From contig JACRJL010000003.1 of NCBI GenBank assembly GCA_016215445.1, positions 466,924 through 530,923 on the forward strand: DNA of 64,000 nt, read 5' to 3'. The stretch is from Candidatus Roizmanbacteria bacterium (GTDB lineage: Bacteria; Patescibacteriota; Microgenomatia; UBA1406; GWC2-37-13). Positions 1-9,278 of the stretch are shown in pieces (within the stretch, counting starts at the first letter, position 1; each line of letters opens with the position of its first letter). The notes beneath the pieces were generated by a model. It had not been told where the DNA came from and made no database searches. It saw nothing but the letters and a program-made list of their open reading frames with translations. The position numbers and the translations under genes are program-made.

Positions 1-647
1 CCCTTCCCAATGCCATTGGTATAAAACTCGCCAATCACAAGTTGCCTGTCATTGCCATCGTTGGTGACGGCGATTGTTATGGTGAGGGCGGAAATCATTT
101 TCTCCATGCTTGTCGTGGTAATCATGACCTGACTGTCATAGTTCATGATAACGGCGTTTACGGATTAACCACAGGTCAGGTGGCGCCGACTGCCACTAAA
201 GGTTTTAAGTCCAAATCTACTCCTGCAGGGATTATTGAGATTCCAATCAATCCATTGTCTTTGGCGATTACAAGTGGCGCTACATTTGTCGCTCAAAGTT
301 TTGCCGGCGACGCCAATAACACTATCGCTTTGATTAAAGCTGCCATTGCCCATAAAGGTTTTTCACTTGTTAATATTCTTCAGCCTTGTGTCACTTTCAA
401 CAAGGTCAATACCTACCAATATTACCTGCAAAGAACCTATAAATTAGCGCTTGATTACAATAAAAACGACCTAAAAACCGCCGTCGAAAAAAGTCTGGAG
501 ATAAACGCGGAAAAATTCCCTTTAGGAGTCATCTATCAGACTGAAAGACCTACCTTTACAGACAAGCTTTCACAGTTGAACGACATGACCTTATTGGAGA
601 GGGAAAGATTCTTAGACTTTGAAAAGTTGATGAAAGATTTTATATAA
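1..647 (+). CDS. 2-oxoacid:ferredoxin oxidoreductase beta subunit (5'-truncated by window)
   Basis: The TPP-binding beta subunit of a pyruvate/2-oxoglutarate:ferredoxin oxidoreductase-type enzyme, which oxidatively decarboxylates a 2-oxoacid to an acyl-CoA while reducing ferredoxin. The open frame continues upstream of the tracked TTG at 42 (LPNAIGIKLANHK precedes it in frame), so the gene starts outside the window. The TPP/Mg motif GDGDCYGEGGNHF and the following DNGVYGLTTGQVAPT segment are the family signature. The C-terminal part (about 120-200) is the usual variable tail. The alpha subunit would be expected just upstream. The exact substrate cannot be told from this fragment. Confidence 0.9.
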   Translation, partial: LPNAIGIKLANHKLPVIAIVGDGDCYGEGGNHFLHACRGNHDLTVIVHDNGVYGLTTGQVAPTATKGFKSKSTPAGIIEIPINPLSLAITSGATFVAQSFAGDANNTIALIKAAIAHKGFSLVNILQPCVTFNKVNTYQYYLQRTYKLALDYNKNDLKTAVEKSLEINAEKFPLGVIYQTERPTFTDKLSQLNDMTLLERERFLDFEKLMKDFI

Positions 648-725
648 AGAGTTTGAACGATAATGATTGTTTAGGAAGTCAGAGTAATCTAACAATACTA
701 TAGGTTTAGCCTATAAAAATGGGTC

Positions 726-754
726 TTGACAGTTAGCAATTAATCTGTTAGACT
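726..754 (+). promoter_or_regulatory. lon promoter
   Basis: TTGACA (726-731), a 17-nt spacer, then TAGACT (749-754). The predicted transcription start lies a few bases before the lon ATG at 765, so the mRNA has almost no leader and no Shine-Dalgarno sequence. It overlaps the CIRCE-like operator. Confidence 0.6.
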
Positions 755-759
755 GCTAA
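733..759 (+). promoter_or_regulatory. CIRCE-like inverted repeat (HrcA operator candidate)
   Basis: TTAGCAATT, 9 nt, GACTGCTAA. The known HrcA operator CIRCE is TTAGCACTC-N9-GAGTGCTAA. The 9-9-9 geometry is exact, the right arm matches 8/9 and the left arm matches TTAGCA plus one further position. It covers the -10 hexamer and most of the spacer, where a repressor would block RNA polymerase. Heat-shock control of lon by HrcA is an inference; no hrcA gene is in the window. Confidence 0.55.
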
Positions 760-764
760 TTACC

Positions 765-3116
765 ATGGCATTTTTAATCGGAGCGTCAGAACAATCCATT
801 TTCCCAGTTTCAGCCGTACGCGACGGCATTGTCTTCCCAGGAACAGAAAATGTTCTTGTTTTCGGAAGGCCTAAAAGTGTCAGCGCCATTAACGCGGCAT
901 TGAGAAAAGACAAGAAACTAATCCTCTTGATGCAGAAAAATCCTTCAATAGATGATCCAAGCATTGACGATCTTTATCGTGTTGGTGTCTTGGTGACAAT
1001 AGACAAAACTGCTGTTGGGGAGCGAGGCGAGATAAATGCCTTAGTCAAAGGAATTGAAAAGGTTAAAGTGACTTCTTTTACAAAGGAAAAAGAATGGTTT
1101 GAAGCTAAATATCAACCCGTTAAAGACTTAGCGGAAAGCAGTGAGGAAACCGAGGCGATGATAAAGCATATTGCTTCGCAGATTAAAAGAGCTATCAATC
1201 TTGGAAAGACAGTTGACTTCGTTTTTCTAATGAATATTCTAAATACGAGTGACCCGGTAAGTTTTTCAAATCAGATTGCCGTCGTGCTCGACCTTAAGCC
1301 CGACGAAAGACAAGGTTTGCTCGAAGAAATAAAACTTAAGGAAAAATTAAAAAAGGAAGTTGAATATGTCAATCGAGAAATTAAAGTTTTGGAAATTGAA
1401 CATAGTTTGTCCTCAAAAACGCAGAAGAAATTCGAACAAGGAATGAGGGAAAACATACTACGGGAGAAGATGAAAACGATCGAAGAGGAATTGGGAGAAA
1501 AAGGCGAGGACAAAGATCTTTCCGATTATCAGGAAAAAATAAAAAAAGCCAAGATGCCTAAAGAAGTCGAAGAAAAAGCTTTTAAAGAATTAAAACGGTT
1601 AAAACAGATGTCACAGTTTAATCCAGAGTCTTCTTATGTGAGAACATATCTTGATTGGCTTGTTGAGTTACCTTGGTCAAACGTTTCCCCCAATAATGTC
1701 GATATTAAGGAGGCGGAGAAAATCCTCAACGAAGACCACTTTGGCTTAAAAAAAATCAAGGAAAGAATTCTTGAATATTTAGCCGTGATGGAAATGGGAA
1801 AAATAAAAAAGAAAAAAGGCCGACAGCCGACAATCTTGTGTTTTGTCGGACCTCCCGGCGTCGGGAAAACTTCTCTTGGTAAATCGATAGCCCGCGCCTT
1901 GGGTAGGAAGTTTGTCAAAATGTCCTTGGGTGGAATAAGGGATGAGGCAGAAATCCGCGGTCACAGAAGAACTTATGTCGGCGCTTTGCCAGGAAGAATG
2001 ATTCAGGGCATAAAACAAGCCGGAACGAAAAATCCAGTTTTCATGCTCGATGAAATTGACAAAATCGGTCGGGACTATAGAGGCGATCCTTCAGCTGCTT
2101 TGCTTGAGGCCCTTGATCCTGAACAAAACCACGCCTTTTCCGATCATTATCTCGAAGTGCCTTTTAACTTGACGGATGTTTTTTTCATCACAACCGCCAA
2201 CATTCTTGACACAATTCCTGATGCTTTGTTAGATAGGTTGGAAGTGATTCATTTTCCAGGTTATACAGAAGACGAAAAGTTCAACATCGCTGCCAGCCAT
2301 CTAGTGAAAAAGCAGTTGGAAGCACACAGCCTTTTAGGGAAAGAAGCTTCGATTACTCCTCCTGGATTGAAAACTATTATTCGTCGTTATACGAGGGAAG
2401 CGGGAGTCAGAGAGTTGGAAAGGCAGATTGCAACAATTTTCAGAAAGATCGCCCGGGAGATTATTGAAAAAAGACTCAAATCAAAATCAGTGAGCGAGGC
2501 AAATCTTTCCAAATATTTGGGGCCTTTCAAATATTCTTCTCAGATGATAGAAGAAAAAGACACGATTGGAATTTCCACAGGACTGGCTTGGACGCAGGCA
2601 GGTGGAGACATTTTATTTATTGAGGTAGCTACTATGCCTGGTAAAGGTAGTTTGACATTGACTGGACATTTGGGAGACGTGATGAAAGAATCGTGTCAGG
2701 CGGCTTTGTCTTATGTCAGGGCCCGTTTCAAAAAGTTCGGCCTTAAAGAAGATTTTTTCCACAAGATCGATATCCATGTTCATGTTCCCGAAGGAGCAGT
2801 ACCGAAAGATGGTCCTTCGGCTGGGTTGGCGATTGCGACGGCGATGATTTCTGCTTTGACGAAAACTCCGACACGGAGATCCGTTGCTATGACTGGGGAA
2901 ATTACTTTGCGCGGCCGAGCTCTTGAAATAGGCGGAGTCAAGGAAAAAGTAATTGCAGCCCACAGAGCTGGAATAAAGACAGTAATAATTCCCAAAGACA
3001 ACAAAAAAGATTTGGAAGACATTCCAGACTATGTCCTCAAAGGTTTACAGTTCGTTTATGTCGAACACATGGACCAGGTTTTGAAAGTGGTTTTGAAAGA
3101 AAAATCTTCTAACTAA
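765..3116 (+). CDS. lon: Lon ATP-dependent protease (LonA type)
   Basis: Cytosolic AAA+ serine protease that unfolds and degrades damaged and regulatory proteins. Domain order: N-terminal LAN substrate domain (about 8-205, starting FPVSAVRDGIVFPGTENVLVF), a charged helical linker (about 190-280), AAA+ module with Walker A GPPGVGKTS (about 361) and Walker B VFMLDEID (about 425), then the protease domain with the catalytic Ser in PKDGPSAG (about 684) and Lys in GGVKEKV (about 727). The 783-aa length is normal for LonA. The ATG at 765 is chosen because the LAN domain begins at once and the promoter ends just upstream. A CIRCE-like operator suggests HrcA heat-shock control. The gene stands alone and converges on the FemAB gene. 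Confidence 0.97.
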   Translation: MAFLIGASEQSIFPVSAVRDGIVFPGTENVLVFGRPKSVSAINAALRKDKKLILLMQKNPSIDDPSIDDLYRVGVLVTIDKTAVGERGEINALVKGIEKVKVTSFTKEKEWFEAKYQPVKDLAESSEETEAMIKHIASQIKRAINLGKTVDFVFLMNILNTSDPVSFSNQIAVVLDLKPDERQGLLEEIKLKEKLKKEVEYVNREIKVLEIEHSLSSKTQKKFEQGMRENILREKMKTIEEELGEKGEDKDLSDYQEKIKKAKMPKEVEEKAFKELKRLKQMSQFNPESSYVRTYLDWLVELPWSNVSPNNVDIKEAEKILNEDHFGLKKIKERILEYLAVMEMGKIKKKKGRQPTILCFVGPPGVGKTSLGKSIARALGRKFVKMSLGGIRDEAEIRGHRRTYVGALPGRMIQGIKQAGTKNPVFMLDEIDKIGRDYRGDPSAALLEALDPEQNHAFSDHYLEVPFNLTDVFFITTANILDTIPDALLDRLEVIHFPGYTEDEKFNIAASHLVKKQLEAHSLLGKEASITPPGLKTIIRRYTREAGVRELERQIATIFRKIAREIIEKRLKSKSVSEANLSKYLGPFKYSSQMIEEKDTIGISTGLAWTQAGGDILFIEVATMPGKGSLTLTGHLGDVMKESCQAALSYVRARFKKFGLKEDFFHKIDIHVHVPEGAVPKDGPSAGLAIATAMISALTKTPTRRSVAMTGEITLRGRALEIGGVKEKVIAAHRAGIKTVIIPKDNKKDLEDIPDYVLKGLQFVYVEHMDQVLKVVLKEKSSN

Positions 3117-3131
3117 CTTCTTTTTAAGTTA
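3114..3131. terminator. short convergent hairpin between lon and femAB-like gene
   Basis: TAACTT-CTTTTT-AAGTTA is a perfect 6-bp inverted repeat that contains the stop codons of both convergent genes. It is AT-rich and weak, with T-rich sequence on either side, so it could be a modest bidirectional terminator or just compact packing. Confidence 0.3.
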
Positions 3132-4047
3132 TCTGTCTTTTTAATTTTAGAGCAAATTCCCGGAGGACATAAATAAAGTTATATATTTTATAAAAAAAAG
3201 GATTGATTACAAGATCGTAACTGCCAACCATTTCCACAAATTTAGTGCCGTAGCCTTGTTTAAAGCGCGTGAAACCAGACCAAGCGTGACTTTGATCATA
3301 ATCCGGAGGAAGGGATCCCCACATGTCAAATTTCTTCGCCCCCAATTTTTTTCCAAGTTTGATTGCCTCCCACATCAAAAGATTGGAAGCCATTAGGTTA
3401 CGGTATTGGTTTGATGTTCCTCCATATACATAATAAAATGTTCCGTCGAGATAAAAAAGCTGGTAGGAAGCGAGGGGGATGTTTTGGTAGTAAGCGGTTA
3501 AGATGTGGGAAATTTTATTCTTTAGATTTTCCCAGATTGTTTTATGATACTTGTAGTCATGACCGAAATACTTCTGTCTCTTGGTAGTTTCAAAATAGAG
3601 CCTGGCAAAAGTTTCGAATCCTTTATTATTAGATTCTTCCTTTATGACTACACCTTTTTTTTCCGCCAGACGGATGTTGTATCTAGTTTTTGGATGAAAA
3701 CTCTTGAGAAGCTCGTCTTCGGATTTGTTTAAATCCAAAACTTGTGTCCAAGCAGGAAATAACGGATGATTTGATTGAACCAAGTATTTACTTTTGAATT
3801 GTAGTTTTGACTTTTCTTCATATGGTTCAATTTTGATAAAAATTACATGGTTTACTTCCCCAAATTCATATAATTTCTTTAGAGTTTGTTTGTTTGGCAT
3901 TTGTGATCGGGGAAGATAACCGATTTTATAGTTGATTAATGGGATTTTATGCAGGGTTAACAAAAAATCATCGATCCGTCTTGTTTCTACTCCCATCTGT
4001 TTTCTTGCTTTTTCCCATGACTCAGACTGCAATGGATGGTTGTTCAT
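3124..4047 (-). CDS. FemAB/MurM-family peptidyltransferase
   Basis: GNAT-fold aminoacyltransferase family that adds amino acids from aminoacyl-tRNA to the peptide stem of lipid II (FemX/FemA/MurM). Family features visible: the N-terminal QSESWEKARKQMG stretch, GFETFARLYFETTKRQKYFGHDY in the middle and the C-terminal YGGTSNQYRNLMASNLLMWEAI / FDMWGSLPP motif. The tracked start (4092) is too long; ATG at 4047 overlaps the upstream GT4 stop as ATGA and gives 307 aa. It is last in the minus-strand polysaccharide operon. The acceptor position and amino acid cannot be predicted. Confidence 0.85.
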   Translation of the reverse strand: MNNHPLQSESWEKARKQMGVETRRIDDFLLTLHKIPLINYKIGYLPRSQMPNKQTLKKLYEFGEVNHVIFIKIEPYEEKSKLQFKSKYLVQSNHPLFPAWTQVLDLNKSEDELLKSFHPKTRYNIRLAEKKGVVIKEESNNKGFETFARLYFETTKRQKYFGHDYKYHKTIWENLKNKISHILTAYYQNIPLASYQLFYLDGTFYYVYGGTSNQYRNLMASNLLMWEAIKLGKKLGAKKFDMWGSLPPDYDQSHAWSGFTRFKQGYGTKFVEMVGSYDLVINPFFYKIYNFIYVLREFALKLKRQIT

Positions 4048-5138
4048 TTTGAAGCCGCTTCTTTTATAACTTCGAGCGTTTGTTGGGCGCATTTCTCCCA
4101 GGAAAATTCTTTGATTCTTTTTTTGCCTTTGACTATAAGATCTAGTCTCATAGCTGGATCGTCTTTGAGAAGTTTTATTTTCTCAACTAAATCATAAGAA
4201 TTATTTGGATCAAAATAGAGCGCTGCATCAGCTCCAATTTCCGGAAGGGAAGAGGAAAAAGAAGCGATTACAGGACATTCAAAACTCATCGCCTCAAGTA
4301 TCGGAATTCCAAAACCTTCGTAAAACGAGGGCATGACAAAACAAAAAGCGTTTTTATATAAGAACATTAATTGATTGTCAGTAACAAAATCTGCAAAGTA
4401 GACGTCATCTTCCAGGCCTAATTCTGTGACTTGGTCGAAAATTTCGTCATAGAGCCAACCCTTTTTTCCGGCAATTTTCAGTTTGAATTCCGGGTGGAGT
4501 TTTTTGAATTTATCAAAAGCTTTGATCAGACCGCTAATGTTTTTTCTTGGTTGAAGCGTCCCAACATAAAGTATATAGGGATGTTCCGTGTGTTCGTATT
4601 TGATATTCGGAATTTGATATTTGATATTTTTTTCATAACCGTTATAGACAACTTCAATTTTCCCATCGTCGGTTCCGTACGATTTGACGATATCTTTTTT
4701 AGTGGTTTTTGAGACGGCGATGATTTTTTTTGCTTTTTTGAGCGAATAATCTGTCCAATTCTTCAGTTGGAATAGATCCTTTTTTAAAAAATCACCGGGA
4801 AAGTAGAGATATGAAAGATCGTGGATAGTCACGACGGTCGGGACAGGGGAAAATCTTGGTAAGTAGTGTGCGGGTGAAAAGAAAACATCTATATTCTTTT
4901 GTTTGAAAAGTCTTAAGGGGAGGAATATTTGTGACCAAAGAAATCTTCCTGGAACAACTTCGTATTTAAAGTAAGGGGTTTCTTCGGGTAAATCTTTAGG
5001 GGGGTAACGAAGATAAACTCGAAATTGAATTTCCCGACTGGCTTTTTTCTTAAAGTATTTGAGAAGATTCAAGGCGTAGACAGAAACGCCGACTCTTCTA
5101 TCGACATTAGCTTCATTGCCGTCAACACCTATGATCAT
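4044..5138 (-). CDS. GT4-family glycosyltransferase
   Basis: Retaining GT-B glycosyltransferase that transfers a sugar from a nucleotide donor during surface glycan assembly. The N-terminal domain starts MIIGVDGNEANVDRRVGVSVYA; the C-terminal Rossmann domain has YVGTLQPRKN (about 190) and the E-x7-E donor motif EGFGIPILE (about 275). 364 aa is typical. It overlaps the next gene by 4 nt (ATGA). The segment NIKYQIPNIKYEH (about 173-185) is encoded by a simple AT repeat also found in MurC::MurB and looks like an insertion between the two Rossmann domains. Confidence 0.9.
   Translation of the reverse strand: MIIGVDGNEANVDRRVGVSVYALNLLKYFKKKASREIQFRVYLRYPPKDLPEETPYFKYEVVPGRFLWSQIFLPLRLFKQKNIDVFFSPAHYLPRFSPVPTVVTIHDLSYLYFPGDFLKKDLFQLKNWTDYSLKKAKKIIAVSKTTKKDIVKSYGTDDGKIEVVYNGYEKNIKYQIPNIKYEHTEHPYILYVGTLQPRKNISGLIKAFDKFKKLHPEFKLKIAGKKGWLYDEIFDQVTELGLEDDVYFADFVTDNQLMFLYKNAFCFVMPSFYEGFGIPILEAMSFECPVIASFSSSLPEIGADAALYFDPNNSYDLVEKIKLLKDDPAMRLDLIVKGKKRIKEFSWEKCAQQTLEVIKEAASK
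4598..4634. repeat. AATATCAAAT-type simple repeat inside GT4 gene
   Basis: On the minus strand the sequence reads as repeated AATATCAAAT units. It is translated as KYQIPNIK, almost the same peptide (KYQISNIK) that the related repeat gives at 40266-40305, in the same frame. Confidence 0.6.
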
Positions 5139-5147
5139 ATGTCTATA

Positions 5148-6356
5148 TTATAACACGGCTGGTGGAACCAGGGTTTTATAAACAGACTCTAATTTTAGGG
5201 CAATTTTTTCCCAATTATATTTTTTCTTTATTAAAGAATAGGCGTTGGTTCTGATTTTTTGATATAAGTTTTCGTCTCTGATGATTTTTTCAATTGATTT
5301 GATGAACTCGTCAGGGCTGTTGGCTATTAAAACCTCGGAATTATTTTTTACAGTTAATCCTGTGACGCCAGTTTTAGTTGATATTACTGGAATGCCTGAT
5401 GCCATGGCAGCAAGGATCTTTAATCGAGTGCCGCCTGGTCCGAAAATCGGCGCTATGAAAATAGTTGCCTTTTGGTAGATTTTTCTTACTTCTTCATTTT
5501 GTTTTGGTCCGATATCAATAATTTCAAGATTACTGCTTTTGGCCTGACCGATTTTGTTGGCGGCGTTTTGCCCAGCTATGACAAACTTCAAATTAGGTAG
5601 TCTTTTCTTGGCAATTGGCATAATTTTATTAATCAGGTAGTTGGCGGCTTCGGTATTTTGTAACCAAAAGAAGTTTCCCTGGAAGAGAACGACTGGTTTT
5701 TTGAGATTCTTCGGTCCGAGTTTTTCTGTAATCATATCTTCGCCAGCTCCATTGGGAATTATGACTGGTTTTATATTTTCTTCTAATCGAGTAATAATTT
5801 GTTTATCGGTGTCGGAAACCGCTCCAACCATATAAGCTTTTTTCCAGTAGTTCTTTTCCCAAATTTTTAACTTTAAAATATCAAGAGAAAAAGCGGGTTT
5901 GACAAAAAAAGGCAGGGAATTGACAAAATGTTGATAGACTTGGTATTCAATCGTTTGCTCAAGCAAAAAAATTGGAATCCTTGTTTTAGGAAGATGGGGC
6001 ATGATGTAAAATGTCTCGGCGTGGATGATGTCAAACTGCTGTTTTTCAAGAATTTCTTTTAAGATGTTTTCCGCTTCCAAAGAATAATTTCTGACAATCA
6101 AAAAGGGTTTCAAGCTGAAAACCGATTTAAAAATATTTCTAATCGTCCAGGGATGGGGTGAACGCTGGCAAAAATAGACAGACTGGCAGTAAGGCTTTAG
6201 TTTATTGAGATACTTTTTTTCCTCAGGGTTTTTGTAGAGACAGATCAAAGTAATTTTATTAGTTTTGGAAAGGTGTTTTAGCAAGTTATAAGTTCTTACC
6301 TGTCCGCCTGAAGACGGGGGGTAGGGAACGTAAGGAGTGAGCATCAAAATCCTCAT
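5148..6356 (-). CDS. GT4-family glycosyltransferase (second)
   Basis: GT-B glycosyltransferase, 402 aa. The N-terminus MRILMLTPYVPYPPSSGGQVRTYNLL is a typical acceptor-domain start. The C-terminal domain carries VLFQGNFFWLQNTEAA (about 222) and PGGTRLKILAAMASGIPVIS (about 315). In this subgroup the donor-site motif is usually GGTRLKxLEAMA; here the second Glu of E-x7-E is Ala, which is unusual and could affect activity or reflect a subfamily. It overlaps the GT39-like gene by 4 nt and lies 9 nt from the following GT4 gene. Donor and acceptor are unknown. Confidence 0.87.
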   Translation of the reverse strand: MRILMLTPYVPYPPSSGGQVRTYNLLKHLSKTNKITLICLYKNPEEKKYLNKLKPYCQSVYFCQRSPHPWTIRNIFKSVFSLKPFLIVRNYSLEAENILKEILEKQQFDIIHAETFYIMPHLPKTRIPIFLLEQTIEYQVYQHFVNSLPFFVKPAFSLDILKLKIWEKNYWKKAYMVGAVSDTDKQIITRLEENIKPVIIPNGAGEDMITEKLGPKNLKKPVVLFQGNFFWLQNTEAANYLINKIMPIAKKRLPNLKFVIAGQNAANKIGQAKSSNLEIIDIGPKQNEEVRKIYQKATIFIAPIFGPGGTRLKILAAMASGIPVISTKTGVTGLTVKNNSEVLIANSPDEFIKSIEKIIRDENLYQKIRTNAYSLIKKKYNWEKIALKLESVYKTLVPPAVL

Positions 6357-7801
6357 AGCTTAAAAAGGGAAAATTTATCGTTTTCGAAAACTAACTTATA
6401 ATTCCTATTTTTGAGTTTTTCAATTGCTTCTTGACTTGAAGTAATGAGATATTGGTAGCCGAATTCCTGGAGTGATTCGGGTTCTCTGTAAAAAGCAGGG
6501 GCGCCGTGTCTTTGGGCAAGATAAAGCAAGGTTGTATCTCCCATCCTGTCTGTGACGATTTTATCCTCGGGCTGGGTGAGGCTTGCTAGGATCTTCGCTT
6601 CTTGGACAAGCTCTTGGGAATGGTTGTAATAATTTTTGACTTGGTAGAATGAAAAAAACCAGGAAAAAGCTAACAAAATCGGTATCATGAAAAAGGAAAA
6701 AAAAGGAGAAACAAATTTCCTATTTTCGATCAGGAATGAAATTCCGAGGGCGGAAAAAATCGCCAAACTCGGGAGGATTAAGGTTTGATAGTATTCGTGC
6801 TGGACATTTCCACCTTCAAAGACAAAAAGATAAACCAAGGATGATAATAAAATGGTTAAGAAAAGATATTTTTTTTGTTTGCTAAGTATTCCTAAAATCA
6901 AAAAGACCGTTGAGAAGCCGCCGAGAATCAAATTATTGATTCTCTCAAAAAAAACCCAGCGGAAAAATGCCGGCCTCAAAAAAATTTTCTGAAGTCCACC
7001 ACCAGTATTAACACTTGTGATTAGCCATTCATTGACAGGAATACCCTCAGGAAATGCCTTTATATAATTCCTCCACCAAAAAAGCGGGATAACGCTCAAG
7101 GCAAAATAGAAATAAAAAAAAGGTTTTTTGAGAAATTTTGTTTTGTCTGATTGAAAAAAAAGGTAAGCTAAGGGCAGGGAGAAAAATATGACGGTTGGTT
7201 TAATGAGCAAAGCTGAGGCAAAGAAAAGAAGAGAAAGCATATAGAATAAAGTATTCAGTATTGAGTATTTAGTAGGACGTAAATAAAGAAAGAAAATGGC
7301 CAAAAACGTAAAACCGAGAGCAGTTGATTCTGGCAGGACAACTCTTGAAAAAAAAACGAAAAAAGGAAAGACTGCATAAATAAATCCGGAAAAAAAAGCA
7401 GTCATACGATCTTTTTCTTTAAGAACAAGAAAATAAATGACAGAAATTGTTAGAAGGGAAAACGTAATTGATACAAGTCTACCCCACTGTTCAATAGGGA
7501 TCGAAGGAATCAATTTGTACGTGTAGGCAAAAAAGGCATTATATAAAGGAAATTCCACCATTCTGTATCCTTGAGGGTTTTCCAGGCCGGATTGGACATT
7601 ACTCAAATCATCATAACGAGGATGAGTTAGGTCAAATCCGTTTTTGACAAAATTTCTAGCAACCGCGGCCGTGTCTGCCTGACGCCAAGAATGAAGGTCA
7701 GCTAAAGGTATATTAAATTTATAAAGGCGTAATAATAGAGCAATAAATAAAATAAAAACTAAAATAAAAAAATCTATCTTTTTAAAACTACTTTGTTTCA
7801 T
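6353..7801 (-). CDS. GT39/ArnT-like membrane glycosyltransferase
   Basis: Polytopic GT-C enzyme of the PMT/ArnT type, which uses a polyprenyl-phosphate sugar donor on the outer face of the membrane. Visible: a first TM segment (about 10-28), then the extracytoplasmic loop DLHSWRQADTAAVARNF that follows TM1 in this superfamily, about 10 further hydrophobic segments and a C-terminal soluble tail (about 410-482). It sits in the glycan operon between the polymerase-like gene and two GT4 genes and overlaps both neighbours. Substrate unknown. Confidence 0.8.
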   Translation of the reverse strand: MKQSSFKKIDFFILVFILFIALLLRLYKFNIPLADLHSWRQADTAAVARNFVKNGFDLTHPRYDDLSNVQSGLENPQGYRMVEFPLYNAFFAYTYKLIPSIPIEQWGRLVSITFSLLTISVIYFLVLKEKDRMTAFFSGFIYAVFPFFVFFSRVVLPESTALGFTFLAIFFLYLRPTKYSILNTLFYMLSLLFFASALLIKPTVIFFSLPLAYLFFQSDKTKFLKKPFFYFYFALSVIPLFWWRNYIKAFPEGIPVNEWLITSVNTGGGLQKIFLRPAFFRWVFFERINNLILGGFSTVFLILGILSKQKKYLFLTILLSSLVYLFVFEGGNVQHEYYQTLILPSLAIFSALGISFLIENRKFVSPFFSFFMIPILLAFSWFFSFYQVKNYYNHSQELVQEAKILASLTQPEDKIVTDRMGDTTLLYLAQRHGAPAFYREPESLQEFGYQYLITSSQEAIEKLKNRNYKLVFENDKFSLFKL

Positions 7802-9278
7802 TTTTGATATGAGAATATCCTACAAAAACTCCGGCAACTGCCCAAAAAGTATAAGCGACTTTTGAAGCTTCAAAAACATCTATATAGGAAGCGTTAAAAA
7901 GAAGTGCCAACAGCCCGAACAAGAATCCTAATTCAAGAAGCTTTTCAATTTTAGTTAGTTTTTTCAAACTCATCCAAATTTTTTTCATTATTGTAAATAT
8001 AATCAAGAAAAAAAGACTCGTTCCCAAAAGGCCGAATTCACCAAGCCAGCGTAAATAATCATTGTCCGTAGCTTCTGTTATAGAAGATGGACCTGTTCCC
8101 AATAACGGATTTTTTTTGAATGCATTGATAGCTCTTGGCCATTCTATCTGGAGGCGGGTGGCAAAGGAAATGTCGGAAACAAGGGTATTAACTGGTTTAA
8201 GGTTGGCTGACAGGGAAGACGCATAAATTTCCTGCGCTTTTTGTCCGGTTATTTCGCCAGATAAGGTTGCTTCTTTAAGTTTTTCTTGAACGACCTGTTG
8301 TCTAAATACATCAAGATTGCCTCCGGTTTGGTCTTTCAGTTTGACGTAAAATGATCCGGCGGGTAGTTCTTTAGTAGTGATCTTTTGGCCGACGTAAACG
8401 GCGCCAGTTTTTTCGTCAACAAGAATTCTTCGTACCTGGAAAGTCTTCAAAAATCTTTTTGTCAGTTCTCCGGTTGTAAACATCAAAGCCGCGGTTAGAA
8501 GCACGACAAATACGGCAAACCAATAACGCCTTATAAAAATCAGGAAACCAAATGTGGCGACAACATAAGCGCCGAATGAAATTCTTGAAGAAGTATAGAT
8601 GAGAATTATCAAGGCGGCAATAAAAAGGCTAAGGTATCTTTTTTTATTCGTATAAAAATAAATTCCTAAGGTAATGGGTATGGCAAAAACCAAATAAGAG
8701 GCCAGATCATAATGGCCGGCAAAAGTTGAAGAAATTCTTGCTTCTGGAGTGAGATAAAGTAGATAACCCTTGGCATATTCAGGATTCATCGTTTGTACGG
8801 CTGGAAAATTAAAAAACTTCTGACCAAAGCCATAGGCAACGGCAAGGCAGACTGCGATCAAATAATAATTAAGAAGTTGGAAAAAATCTTTTTTGTTCTT
8901 TATAACAGAAGTAGCCATGAAGAAAACAATCATATATTCAACTCTTCTCAAAGCGTGTAGTAGGCCGAGGTGTGGAAAGACGATTGTTTTCTGGATATAG
9001 ATCCCCCAGGCGGTTGAAATTAAAACAGCACTCCAATAAGCGATAAATAGCCAGAGAAAAGTTTTATTCAAACTGACTTTTTTACGTACAAGCTGGATGA
9101 GGAAGATAAAAGCCATGGAAGCGAGATAGATATCCTCGAGCCGGACCGATATATAAGTGTAGTCGATCATTTTAATTGGAAGCTTCGGCCACAGTGGGAC
9201 TAAAAATATAAATCCGACAAGAAGGATTTTAATAAGATTGTTGTCTAGTTTTTTAAGAAATCCAAAAAGCTTGTCCAT
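7788..9278 (-). CDS. O-antigen ligase/polymerase-like membrane protein (Wzy_C)
   Basis: Multi-pass protein with about 12 hydrophobic segments and a large loop (about 275-385), resembling WaaL/Wzy O-antigen ligase-polymerase proteins. The motif GTGPSSITEATDNDYLRWLGEFGLLG (about 390-415) matches the conserved Wzy_C region, in which a histidine/glutamate-rich stretch precedes the last TM pair. The tracked start at 9317 is a TTG inside the upstream GT2 gene; ATG at 9278 (MDKLFGF) is preferred and still overlaps that gene by 26 nt. It likely joins or polymerises lipid-linked repeat units made by the neighbouring transferases. Confidence 0.75.
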   Translation of the reverse strand: MDKLFGFLKKLDNNLIKILLVGFIFLVPLWPKLPIKMIDYTYISVRLEDIYLASMAFIFLIQLVRKKVSLNKTFLWLFIAYWSAVLISTAWGIYIQKTIVFPHLGLLHALRRVEYMIVFFMATSVIKNKKDFFQLLNYYLIAVCLAVAYGFGQKFFNFPAVQTMNPEYAKGYLLYLTPEARISSTFAGHYDLASYLVFAIPITLGIYFYTNKKRYLSLFIAALIILIYTSSRISFGAYVVATFGFLIFIRRYWFAVFVVLLTAALMFTTGELTKRFLKTFQVRRILVDEKTGAVYVGQKITTKELPAGSFYVKLKDQTGGNLDVFRQQVVQEKLKEATLSGEITGQKAQEIYASSLSANLKPVNTLVSDISFATRLQIEWPRAINAFKKNPLLGTGPSSITEATDNDYLRWLGEFGLLGTSLFFLIIFTIMKKIWMSLKKLTKIEKLLELGFLFGLLALLFNASYIDVFEASKVAYTFWAVAGVFVGYSHIKNETK

